Assembly (NCBI GenBank): GCA_964453435.1
Contig: CAYVQZ010000068.1
Span: forward strand, 1 to 22,938
Origin: CAYVQZ01 sp964453435
GTDB lineage: Bacteria > Abyssobacteria > SURF-5
DNA length: 22,938 nt
Reading direction: 5' to 3'
Made by a program: the position numbers and the translations under genes. The notes under the pieces were generated by a model that saw only the letters and a program-made list of their open reading frames with translations, was not told where the DNA came from and ran no database searches. Within the stretch, counting starts at the first letter, position 1, and every line of letters starts with the position of its first letter. Shown piece by piece: positions 7,091 to 14,225 of this stretch.

Positions 7091-8610
7091 GTTTATGCTA
7101 TAATTCTTATTCGGTGGCTAAGGCATCCGACAACACAGCTTCGGCTGGCGGCGGCGCGCCGGGCAAATGGAAAGTTGTCCTCATCTCCATTTTGTCCGGC
7201 CTTTTTGTTCTGGCCGTTTACATCCATTTTCTTGCGCCGGACATCATCGGAGGTGACAGCGCCGACCTCGTCGGCCAGGCGCACCGGCTTGGCGTATGCC
7301 ACGCGTCCGGGTATCCCACGACGGTTATCGCCGGCAAGCTGTTTACCCTTTTGCCGGTGAGGAACGTGCCCTACCGGGTGAACCTGATGTCTGCTGTGTG
7401 CGCGGCGGCGGCTGTTGCGCTCGTTGTGCTTCTCGCTCACCTGTTTGTGCGGGACATTGTGCTGTGCGGGTTCAGCGGAATCCTGCTCGGTCTGTCACCC
7501 GTATTTTGGTCGCAGGCCGAGTTTGCGGAGGTCTACACCTTTGCCGCTTTCTTGACTTCTTTGTCGTTCCTCTTTCTCTTTCTCTTTTTCCTTCGGCAGG
7601 AGAGGGCGTATTTTCTTCTGGGAATGCTGCTCTTCGGGTTGAGCTGGACCGCCCATATGAACAATTTGCTTCATGTTCCGGCAGTTGTCGCGTTGATTTT
7701 TTTCAGAAGGAACGTGTTGCCGTTCCGGACGTTTCTTCTTGGAATCGGGCTGTTTCTCATCGGACTTACGCCGTACGTGTGGATGATGTTCCGAGCCGCT
7801 GTGGTTCCGCCGTTCAGTTATTTCAACCCTCCTTCAACTCCCGCCCGGCTTGTTCCGTACGTGTTCGGGATGGCCCATGGCCCGACACGTATCAGCTCGC
7901 CCGGTTTCCTGCTCGAGAAGGTCGCCTATTTCGGAAAACTGTACCTGCTGGGATTTTTGGCGGTTGGAGCTGTTCCCGCGATTCTTGGGCTGGCGGATAC
8001 GATGCGCAAACACGGTCGCGCATGCATCGTGATGATACTGATTGTCTTTGCCAACAACGCATTTTCCGCAAACTATCATTTCTACTTGGACGTATATGCG
8101 TTCCTCATTCCGAGCCTGATTGTCTTTGCGATTTGGGTTGCGGCCGGACTGGATGTCATGAAGCGACAAGCAGTGAAACGGCTGTCGCTTCCCAACGGGC
8201 GCTATGTTCCGCATGCGTTCGCTGCGGCCTGGATTGTTGCTGCGCTGGGTCTGCATCCATCTGCATCCTTTTCCGCTCTCGTCCGGGACGTCTTTCGGCT
8301 CAATTCACCGACAGTCGACTTGAGGGACGCGTGGGCGGATCGCGAATTCCTCGAAGAAATGAAACACGAGTTGCCGCCGGACTGCGCGGTGGTCACCCCC
8401 TGGTACCAGTTCACGCTGTTCAAATACGCGCAGACAGCGGAGAATTTCCGTCCCGACGTGGTTGTGCTGCTGCACCGGCATACCACTCAGGAAGACTTGG
8501 TTGCGTTAGCATCCGAATCTCCGGATTTCGAGATGATGCTCGTTACCGGCAGGCTTTTCTATGTGGACGCGAGGGGTATCATGGAAGACGCCAGCCACAC
8601 GTTTCATTGA
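7087..8610 (+). CDS. DUF2723-type polytopic membrane protein, GT-C glycosyltransferase-like
   Basis: The 507-aa protein has about ten hydrophobic spans from residue 27 on. Just after the first span comes the DUF2723 hallmark: GGDSADL (55-61), then LGVCHASGYP and a K-L-F-T-L-L-P/YRVNLMSA stretch. The Asp in the GGDS loop corresponds to the acidic residue expected in the first periplasmic loop of GT-C enzymes, which move sugar from a lipid-phosphate donor. A soluble C-terminal part (about 415-507, with PPDCAVVTPWY) is also usual. The acceptor is unknown. The GTG start at 7087 overlaps the M48 stop by 4 bases, which suggests translational coupling. A GTG at 7114 would also give a complete first span. 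The next gene follows after 44 bases and is the same broad class. Confidence 0.82.
   Translation: MSLCYNSYSVAKASDNTASAGGGAPGKWKVVLISILSGLFVLAVYIHFLAPDIIGGDSADLVGQAHRLGVCHASGYPTTVIAGKLFTLLPVRNVPYRVNLMSAVCAAAAVALVVLLAHLFVRDIVLCGFSGILLGLSPVFWSQAEFAEVYTFAAFLTSLSFLFLFLFFLRQERAYFLLGMLLFGLSWTAHMNNLLHVPAVVALIFFRRNVLPFRTFLLGIGLFLIGLTPYVWMMFRAAVVPPFSYFNPPSTPARLVPYVFGMAHGPTRISSPGFLLEKVAYFGKLYLLGFLAVGAVPAILGLADTMRKHGRACIVMILIVFANNAFSANYHFYLDVYAFLIPSLIVFAIWVAAGLDVMKRQAVKRLSLPNGRYVPHAFAAAWIVAALGLHPSASFSALVRDVFRLNSPTVDLRDAWADREFLEEMKHELPPDCAVVTPWYQFTLFKYAQTAENFRPDVVVLLHRHTTQEDLVALASESPDFEMMLVTGRLFYVDARGIMEDASHTFH
7096..7104 (+). promoter_or_regulatory. Extended -10 element at the DUF2723 gene start
   Basis: TGCTATAAT is a perfect TGn plus TATAAT. 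There is no -35 match at the usual distance, though extended -10 promoters can do without one. Transcription would start near 7111, just before the alternative GTG at 7114, giving a leaderless or very short-leader mRNA. It may be chance. Confidence 0.35.
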
Positions 8611-8654
8611 TTGCACTGTTTCGGGTCTGTCGTTCACGGGAATAATCGCAAGCG

Positions 8655-10784
8655 ATGGATAAGGCAGAAGACACGCGAGGCGGATTCACACAATCGGCGG
8701 GAATGGATTCCTGGTCTTTGCTCGTCCTGCTTGTGTCCACCGTTTTCTGCGGCCTCTTTTCGAAAGTCGACCTCGGTTTTCATTTTCCGTACAATTTCAC
8801 CGACCTCGGCCATCAATTGTATAACTATAAGATGACCGCTCTGGGCGAAGCGCCGTATCGCGATTTTTGGGAAAATTGGACGCCGGGCGCCTTCTACCTG
8901 AATGCGCTGGCGCTAAAAGTGTTCGGCATGAATATCTACTCCACGAAGCTTCTCCTCGCCATCACCGTCATTGTTTCGATAATGACTCTCTTTTCCCTTT
9001 CACGAAGAGTCGTGCCCGAACCGGTAGCCGCTGCAACGACGGCGGTCGCGCTCCTGTGGGGCAATTTCACGCTGAACATTCCGTACAGCGGATGGTTCTC
9101 GACGTGTTTCGGACTGCTCGCTCTCCTGTGGCTCGTGAAATTTTTCGAGAACAATGACAGGAGCCTGAGGTGGTTGCTTTTGACCGGCTTCGCCCTCGGT
9201 GGCGCGTTCTCATGCAAGCAGAACATCGGGGGGATAAGTCTCCTTGCGCTCGCCACCGCACTGGCTTTCGGAACCTGCGCGTTGGAGTCGCCGGCCGATA
9301 TGGTGTCGTCCGGATGTCCCCGAAAAGGATTGTTCCTGTTTCTCAATCTGGTTCTCGTCCTGGCTCTGTTAATTCCCACCTGCATCGTGTTGCCGTTCCT
9401 CTTTATAAGGACATTGATGACCGCCGGTTTGAAAGCGGGGTTCGGACATCAACTGCTTTTCTTTGCGCCCGTTCTCCTGCTGGACCTCGGCATAATCTTG
9501 ATCTTGTCGAGGGTTCTCGCTCGAAAAGAAACGGCCGTTGTTCGTTGTCTATTCCTCCGACTCGTACGGAGAGAAGTTGTCCTGCTGGCCGGTTTCGGAC
9601 TCGTTGTTTTGCCTTGGTTCGTGTATTTTTCCGAGATGCTGGGATGGAGCGAGTTTTATCGTATCGTGCTGACCATCCATCCGGTTCAGCAGACGTTCAA
9701 ACGATTGTACCCCGTCTTCGGCCAGCTTGCCGCTTTTCCGCTCACCAAGGCGGTGTCTTTCGGAATCTTGACCCTGATGTGCGGGGGGATTTGCATCCTC
9801 TCCATTTTCGGCAAATCCCGAAAATCATTGGGAACAAGCATGATTGCCTCTTTTTTCCTGCTGCTCGGGCTCTGGAAAGTCGCCATACCGGTTCAAGCAT
9901 CCAGCGGAGATATGCTGTATCTGCCGCTCTTTTTGGAAGCGGGGTTGGCTGTCTTCTTCGTTGCGCAGTGGCGGCGCAGCGCCGGCTGGTTGAAAGCGGA
10001 CAGGAGAGATTTTATTGTTTTGAGCGTTGCCATTTTTGCGTTTTACAACTATATGAGTTTGGCTCTCTTTGCGGACGGCGCACACTACCAGATGATAGTG
10101 TTCCCGTGGATTTTCCTTGTCGGGTTCCTGTTCACTGTATTCTATGAAAAAGCTTGTTCACTCTTGATAAATCCCGCATATGCGAAAGCCTGGAGAAAGG
10201 CGGCAATTGTCGGCGCCGTGGCGGTTCCCCTGTTCGGACCGTTTGTGGGCAAGAGCCTGTCGATGTTCAAGGCTCAATTGGAAAAAAATGCGGATTATTG
10301 CAAAAAGAATTGGGTTGAAGGGTATGGGGAACGAACGACGCTATTGAAAAGACTGGGAAACCCTGTCTCCGGCATTTACGTTAACCGCGCTTTTTTGCTG
10401 CAAATGGAGGAAGTGTTGGAACACATTCAACAGAATACGACCGCAGAGGATTACGTGTTCACTGTACCGGCTGCCGGAGTCGTCAATTTCCTTTCCGGCA
10501 GGGAATATCCTTCGAAGTACCGGTACTTTCTTTTTGATTTCCTGTCAGAGGAGCAACAATCGAGGTTGCTGGAAGACTTGAACTCGAACCAACCCAAACT
10601 AATCATTGTCGATATCGGGCTGTCGGCTGACTTATACAGGGATACGCTTAAGCTCATCTCATATTACATAGAATCCGGCTATGGGCTCGAAACCAAGGGG
10701 AAACGGTTCATGGTCTTTACTCGAGACCATAAGACGGCATGGCGAAACTCCGGTTCTCCTGGCAGCGTGAACGACGTGCCGTGA
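8655..10784 (+). CDS. Polytopic GT-C (GT39/GT83-like) glycosyltransferase-like membrane protein
   Basis: The 709-aa protein has a short N-terminal tail, a first span at about residues 20-36, and then the arrangement expected of dolichyl/undecaprenyl-phosphate sugar transferases: FTDLGHQLYNYKMTALGEAP, PYRDFWENWTPGAFY and ALKVFG in the first large loop. About a dozen more spans follow up to residue 530, with GGAFSCKQNIG in the middle. The last 170 residues form a soluble domain (VEGYGERTTLLKRLGN onward, with NFLSGREYPSKYRYFLFDF), common in periplasmic ends of this class. D and E residues of the first loop are candidate catalytic acids. The start ATG 8655 has no clear ribosome site. It sits 44 bases after the DUF2723 gene, so the two probably act in the same surface-glycan or glycoprotein pathway. 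Substrate unknown. Confidence 0.8.
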   Translation: MDKAEDTRGGFTQSAGMDSWSLLVLLVSTVFCGLFSKVDLGFHFPYNFTDLGHQLYNYKMTALGEAPYRDFWENWTPGAFYLNALALKVFGMNIYSTKLLLAITVIVSIMTLFSLSRRVVPEPVAAATTAVALLWGNFTLNIPYSGWFSTCFGLLALLWLVKFFENNDRSLRWLLLTGFALGGAFSCKQNIGGISLLALATALAFGTCALESPADMVSSGCPRKGLFLFLNLVLVLALLIPTCIVLPFLFIRTLMTAGLKAGFGHQLLFFAPVLLLDLGIILILSRVLARKETAVVRCLFLRLVRREVVLLAGFGLVVLPWFVYFSEMLGWSEFYRIVLTIHPVQQTFKRLYPVFGQLAAFPLTKAVSFGILTLMCGGICILSIFGKSRKSLGTSMIASFFLLLGLWKVAIPVQASSGDMLYLPLFLEAGLAVFFVAQWRRSAGWLKADRRDFIVLSVAIFAFYNYMSLALFADGAHYQMIVFPWIFLVGFLFTVFYEKACSLLINPAYAKAWRKAAIVGAVAVPLFGPFVGKSLSMFKAQLEKNADYCKKNWVEGYGERTTLLKRLGNPVSGIYVNRAFLLQMEEVLEHIQQNTTAEDYVFTVPAAGVVNFLSGREYPSKYRYFLFDFLSEEQQSRLLEDLNSNQPKLIIVDIGLSADLYRDTLKLISYYIESGYGLETKGKRFMVFTRDHKTAWRNSGSPGSVNDVP

Positions 10785-10940
10785 ACCATTATGGGATAGT
10801 TGTTCATGGCTCTTTAGCCCAGCCGGAAATGATGAAACGAGCCGAATTTTTGAGACAGGGAGATTGTCGTTGCGAGGAGCGGGGAATTTTCCGCCCGGAA
10901 TCGTCTTTTCTCGGGCAGAAGGCGCTCACGGAGAGTTGGT

Positions 10941-11228
10941 TTACAGGAGGTCTTCGATAATCCGCTGTGCGACGGTCCGGTTGACATTCTCGGGGGTGGT
11001 CTCCGACTGGATGCGCTTTTTTGCCTCCGCAACCTTCTCCGGCCTGACTTCGGGTATTTTTTTCACCATCGAAACCAGCCGCTTCACCTCGGCGGCTTTT
11101 TGCGCTTCCGGAGATATATTGACATGGTCGCCGGACCGAACAGCTTCGGCACGACGGCGGCGTTGGTCCTCCTGACGCGGCTGGTTCAGGAACGGCTCCT
11201 GTGGGCCGCTTACTTTTCCTACGTCCAC
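10941..11228 (-). CDS. flgM: FlgM-like anti-sigma-28 factor
   Basis: The 95-aa protein has the FlgM pattern: a disordered Gln/Arg-rich N-terminal half, then VNISPEA (about residues 36-42), a first helix EVKRLVSMVKKIPEV, the core RPEKVAEAKKRI, and a final helix ending RIIEDLL. FlgM binds sigma28 (FliA) and holds it inactive until hook completion lets FlgM be exported. GTG 11228 is the start: GGAGGT (11242-11237) lies 8 bases upstream. An overlapping frame (10804-11235) is longer but has no FlgM features. Upstream are both a sigma28-like and a sigma70-like promoter. No other flagellar gene is in the window; the neighbour upstream is an HDOD gene. Convergent with the GT-C gene on the other strand. 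Confidence 0.82.
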   Translation of the reverse strand: MDVGKVSGPQEPFLNQPRQEDQRRRRAEAVRSGDHVNISPEAQKAAEVKRLVSMVKKIPEVRPEKVAEAKKRIQSETTPENVNRTVAQRIIEDLL

Positions 11229-11276
11229 GGGTCAATACCTCCGCTCAACGTGTTCTCGCCCTTTCTTCTACCCATT

Positions 11277-11304
11277 ATATCGGCAGAACGTTTCAACTTC
11301 TTTA
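11277..11304 (-). promoter_or_regulatory. Sigma28 (FliA)-type promoter of flgM
   Basis: On the minus strand TAAAG (11304-11300) and GCCGATAT (11284-11277) match the FliA consensus TAAAGTTT-N11-GCCGATAA, with 7 of 8 bases in the -10 element. There are 16 bases between TAAA and GCCGATAT, one more than the usual 15. Late flgM expression from such a promoter is known in enteric bacteria. Confidence 0.55.
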
Positions 11305-11309
11305 GTAAA

Positions 11310-11339
11310 ATTATAGCCTAAACAGAAGCTTTCGGTCAA
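11310..11339 (-). promoter_or_regulatory. Sigma70 promoter of flgM
   Basis: On the minus strand TTGACC (11339-11334), an 18-base spacer and a perfect TATAAT (11315-11310) lie just upstream of the sigma28-like site. Together they suggest dual control: basal housekeeping transcription plus flagellar-stage induction. Confidence 0.6.
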
Positions 11340-11351
11340 GGAAGGACGCTG

Positions 11352-12206
11352 TCAGACTTCTAACTTTTCTTCTGTCAAAGACTTATCTATTTCCGAAAGA
11401 ACTGCCGGAATCTTCCTTTTGCTCAGGTTCAGGAGGTTCCATGCGCCCCGGTCGAGCAGGGGGTTCGTTCCTCCCCCCGAACCGATTTGCTTCGCGCGGG
11501 CCATGAAGTCGGCGACATGGATGACGGCTGCATAATCAATATATTCTTTCGCCGCCGATAGCGGTGAATGGTGATAACCGAGCGCGTGCGTAATCTCATC
11601 CGAAAGATTCCATCGCTTTGACAGAAGCCCGCCCACCTCGGCATGAGTGCAGCCGATGACTCTTTTTTCGGCTTCCACCAAGGGTATATGACGTTCCCGG
11701 CTCACGACGAGGGCCTCCTCGAATTTCGTGTGCAGAAATTGCGCCATAATAATTTTGCCCACGTCGTGAAGCAAACCGCATATGAAAAATTCGTCGCCCT
11801 GGCGGCCGGAAATTCCGAACGACTCGCGTGCCACAATCCTTGCGGTGATTCCCACGCCGAGTGAGTGACGCCAGAAATCCTCTCTCTCGAAAAGGCCGGA
11901 AAGATTGCTCATTCCCGACTCGTCAAAGACGGTCGCGGTCAACACGAGGTTGCGAATGATTTTGAAGCCAAGCATCGTAACGGCATGGTTTACGGTGGTT
12001 ACCTTATTTCGCAGGCCGTAGTATGCGGAATTCGCGAGGCGCAGAACCTTTGTGGCGGTGGGGGGGTCGCTCGAGATGATGGCGGCGACGTCGGCTGCGG
12101 ATGAATCGGGGCTCGCTACCGCGGCGTTCAAATTGGCTAAAACGGAAGGGATTGTCGGAAGAGTAACAATATTTTCAATAATGCTTTCCGGGGTTTCCTC
12201 ATGCAT
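11352..12206 (-). CDS. HDOD domain signalling protein
   Basis: The 284-aa protein is a single HDOD domain (about residues 8-205) with a C-terminal extension. Diagnostic parts are LPTIPSVLANLN, IISSDPPTATKVLRLANSAYYG, AVTMLGFKIIRNLVL and CGLLHDVGK. Unusually for HDOD, several HD-type metal-binding residues are kept: H114 (WRHS), H147-D148 and K151. The later GYHHSP and VIHVADFMARA also resemble HD-GYP proteins, so residual phosphohydrolase activity is possible. HDOD proteins act in signalling for motility, chemotaxis or stress, which fits the FlgM gene downstream (123 bases away). ATG 12206 has AGGAAAGG upstream. It is 19 bases after the 83-aa gene, so the two are likely co-transcribed. Confidence 0.9.
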   Translation of the reverse strand: MHEETPESIIENIVTLPTIPSVLANLNAAVASPDSSAADVAAIISSDPPTATKVLRLANSAYYGLRNKVTTVNHAVTMLGFKIIRNLVLTATVFDESGMSNLSGLFEREDFWRHSLGVGITARIVARESFGISGRQGDEFFICGLLHDVGKIIMAQFLHTKFEEALVVSRERHIPLVEAEKRVIGCTHAEVGGLLSKRWNLSDEITHALGYHHSPLSAAKEYIDYAAVIHVADFMARAKQIGSGGGTNPLLDRGAWNLLNLSKRKIPAVLSEIDKSLTEEKLEV

Positions 12207-12225
12207 TATCGCAGCCTTTCCTTTG

Positions 12226-12477
12226 TCAACTGACTGTCGAAGTCCGCTCCGCCCGACAACAGATTTCTATGACATCTTCGGGCTGGAGCGCATCGATAAG
12301 GTCGGATAATCCTCCCAGCTTCTCCGAGTCCAGCTCTATCCGGTCGAACTCTTCGACGTTGGAATAGAACATAACATGTCTTTGATCATCCGCATCCCTG
12401 AGTACCGCAATTACGGGGGCGCCGTCTTCCAGGATGAACCTCCGCGCGCAACCGCCTTCGACCTGTTGCCACTCCAT
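12226..12477 (-). CDS. Unrecognised 83-aa acidic protein
   Basis: The frame runs open farther upstream (to 12660), but the start is best placed at ATG 12477: it has an AAAGGAGAG ribosome site 5 bases away, and the upstream residues look like translated intergenic DNA. The protein (MEWQQVEGGCARRFILEDG...) is acidic, has no membrane span, and appears to be a small beta-rich fold (ARRFILEDG, PVIAVLRDADD, HVMFYSNVEEF), then a helix LSDLIDALQPEDVIEICC with a Cys pair near the end. I do not recognise a family. It lies 19 bases upstream of the HDOD gene, so may share its regulation. Confidence 0.65.
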   Translation of the reverse strand: MEWQQVEGGCARRFILEDGAPVIAVLRDADDQRHVMFYSNVEEFDRIELDSEKLGGLSDLIDALQPEDVIEICCRAERTSTVS

Positions 12478-12643
12478 TGGTCTCTCCTTTCTCCGTTTGC
12501 ACACGCTCGTAGCACAAAGTACCAAAAACCCCGTTTCCTTGTCAAGAAACACATGCGCCGGGGGTATGCGCGATGGAAATCGTGTGACACGCTCCGGAAG
12601 AGCGTGTTTCGCCTGCGGCTCGGAAGTCGTTACGGAATCTCGA

Positions 12644-12673
12644 TTGACGCTTCCGGACAAGGGGTGTTAATAT
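12644..12673 (+). promoter_or_regulatory. Sigma70 promoter of the TIM-barrel/HAD/selD cluster
   Basis: TTGACG (12644-12649), an 18-base spacer and TAATAT (12668-12673) preceded by TGT form an extended -10 promoter. The -35 box matches 5 of 6 bases. Transcription would begin near 12680, leaving a leader of about 45 bases. Confidence 0.55.
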
Positions 12674-12725
12674 AAGGAATATCCATTGCATTTGAAAACG
12701 CAAGCATAACAGAAGGGCGGGCGGA

Positions 12726-13565
12726 ATGCGGTATTGCCTGCATTTGGCGACCATGTTGCGCGCAAGTGTCGAAGATGCCGTCGCTGGCGGCGCAGAGGCG
12801 GGATTCGGGGCGGTCGAACTTTGGGTCGAATCGCTTGAACGATATCTCGAAACTCACACCGTCGACGACCTGCGAAATCTTCTGGAGCGTCATTCGGTTA
12901 CACCGTTGAGTATCGGCGACATCGAGTCGGTGACCTTTTGCAATGCCGACCAGTTCGAAAAATTGACCGAACTCGTCGGCCGTCTCTCGGATGTCGCTTC
13001 GGCAATATCGTGCCCTACGTTGGTCGTGAGCGCATCGGTCCGACCGCGCGGAATTGCCGGGTCGAGGATCGCCGACGAAATCTCGACCGTACTCGGCAAA
13101 CTGGCCGCCATAACCGAATCCAGAGGGGTCGGAGTCGCCCTTGCATTCAGGGGGTTCACGTGGTGTGCCGTCAATTCCCTGGAGCAGGCGCAGGAGGCTG
13201 TCGACGTTCACAGCGACAGGCGGGTCGGGCTGGCGCTCGACAGCTTCGACATCCATGCGAGCGGTTTCGAGCGCGAGAAATTGCGGGCGGTCGACCCTGC
13301 GAAAATATTCGTAATGCGACTGGGTGACTGTCTCGATGTTCCGGCCCCGATTCTGTCCGATACGGACCGCGCGTTGCCGGGTGAAGGCATCGCCGAAATT
13401 GGGACAATACTGAACACCGTTCGGGAGGCCGGTTTCGCGGGCCCGGTATCACTGAAAATTCTGAATCCCAGGTTGTGGTCGCTCGAAGCCCGGGAGATAG
13501 CGAGAATCGTGCGAACCGCAACGGAGGAGTTTCTTTCCGAACGGTCCGGATGTGAGCGAATATGA
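12726..13565 (+). CDS. Sugar-phosphate isomerase/epimerase-like TIM-barrel protein
   Basis: The 279-aa protein fits the xylose-isomerase-like TIM-barrel (AP endonuclease 2) superfamily. Visible barrel strands include FGAVELWVES (strand 2), TPLSIGDIESVT, CPTLVVSASVRP, GVGVALAFRGF, RVGLALDSFDIHASG and KIFVMRLGDC, ending with the family's RALPGEGIAEIGTI and GPVSLKI. In many relatives a Glu ends the strand that here reads ALAFRG, and metal ligands follow at D/H in LDSFDIHASG; the Glu is missing, so metal binding may be altered. The substrate cannot be inferred. The ATG has a loose GGGCGGGCGGA upstream. Its stop overlaps the HAD gene start by 4 bases (ATGA), so they are translated together. Confidence 0.85.
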   Translation: MRYCLHLATMLRASVEDAVAGGAEAGFGAVELWVESLERYLETHTVDDLRNLLERHSVTPLSIGDIESVTFCNADQFEKLTELVGRLSDVASAISCPTLVVSASVRPRGIAGSRIADEISTVLGKLAAITESRGVGVALAFRGFTWCAVNSLEQAQEAVDVHSDRRVGLALDSFDIHASGFEREKLRAVDPAKIFVMRLGDCLDVPAPILSDTDRALPGEGIAEIGTILNTVREAGFAGPVSLKILNPRLWSLEAREIARIVRTATEEFLSERSGCERI

Positions 13566-14209
13566 CGGGCGCCTTTTTCGACTTAGATAATACCCTGGTG
13601 AGAAAAAGCACCGGACTGCTCTGGTACCAGTATCTGAGAAAGAACGGCCACGTCTCGAGGTTTGCCTCGGTGAAAATGCTCTACGCATACATCAGGTACC
13701 GGATGAACTCGCTTGATATTAAAAGTCTTGCGGAGAGAGAGGTCAGGAAAGTCGCCGGAATGCGGGAGACCAAGCTCATCGAAATGTGTCAACGCTGGTT
13801 TCACGAAATGGTCAAACAGCATATCTCCCCTCGGGCATGGGAAGCGGTTAACGAACACAAAGCGCGAGGCCACGTGGTAGCCATCCTGTCGGCGGCCACG
13901 CCATACACCGTAGAACCCGTCAAAGATTACCTCGGCATCGACCACGGCATCTGCACGCATTTGGTGGTCCGTGACGGACGACTCACGGGAGAGATTGTGG
14001 AACCATATTGTTATGGCGAGGGGAAAATTTATTGGGCCGAGAAATTCGCGCGGGAACAGGAACTTCGGCTGGAGGATTGCTACTTCTACACGGACAGTTT
14101 CACCGATTTGCCGATGCTCGAACGCGTCGGGAATCCGATAGTAGTGAACGCCGACCGCATGCTCGAGGCCGAGGCCCGCAAGAGGGACTGGCCGCTCTTA
14201 AAATTCTGA
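13562..14209 (+). CDS. HAD-IB family phosphatase
   Basis: The 215-aa protein carries the HAD motifs: FFDLDNT at the N-terminus (nucleophile D7, acid D9), ILSAATP (motif II Ser), a Lys within GEGKIYWAEKF (motif III region), and YTDSFTDLPML (motif IV acids). The helical cap lies between about residues 18 and 95. Subfamily IB with this ending (MLEAEARKRDWPLLKF) is typical of the phosphoserine-phosphatase-like hydrolases often called TIGR01490. These act on small phosphorylated compounds, including phospholipid-type substrates. Here the substrate is unknown. It begins inside the TIM-barrel stop codon (ATGA) and ends 16 bases before selD, making a three-gene unit. Confidence 0.9.
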   Translation: MTGAFFDLDNTLVRKSTGLLWYQYLRKNGHVSRFASVKMLYAYIRYRMNSLDIKSLAEREVRKVAGMRETKLIEMCQRWFHEMVKQHISPRAWEAVNEHKARGHVVAILSAATPYTVEPVKDYLGIDHGICTHLVVRDGRLTGEIVEPYCYGEGKIYWAEKFAREQELRLEDCYFYTDSFTDLPMLERVGNPIVVNADRMLEAEARKRDWPLLKF

Positions 14210-14225
14210 AATCGTCTGGTGGACC

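Noticed and set aside
7296..8645. 449-codon plus-strand frame
   Set aside because: Cys/Arg-rich out-of-phase shadow of the DUF2723 gene.
10804..11235. 143-codon minus-strand frame overlapping flgM
   Set aside because: It is longer than flgM, but the shorter frame carries the FlgM motifs and the well-placed GGAGGT site.
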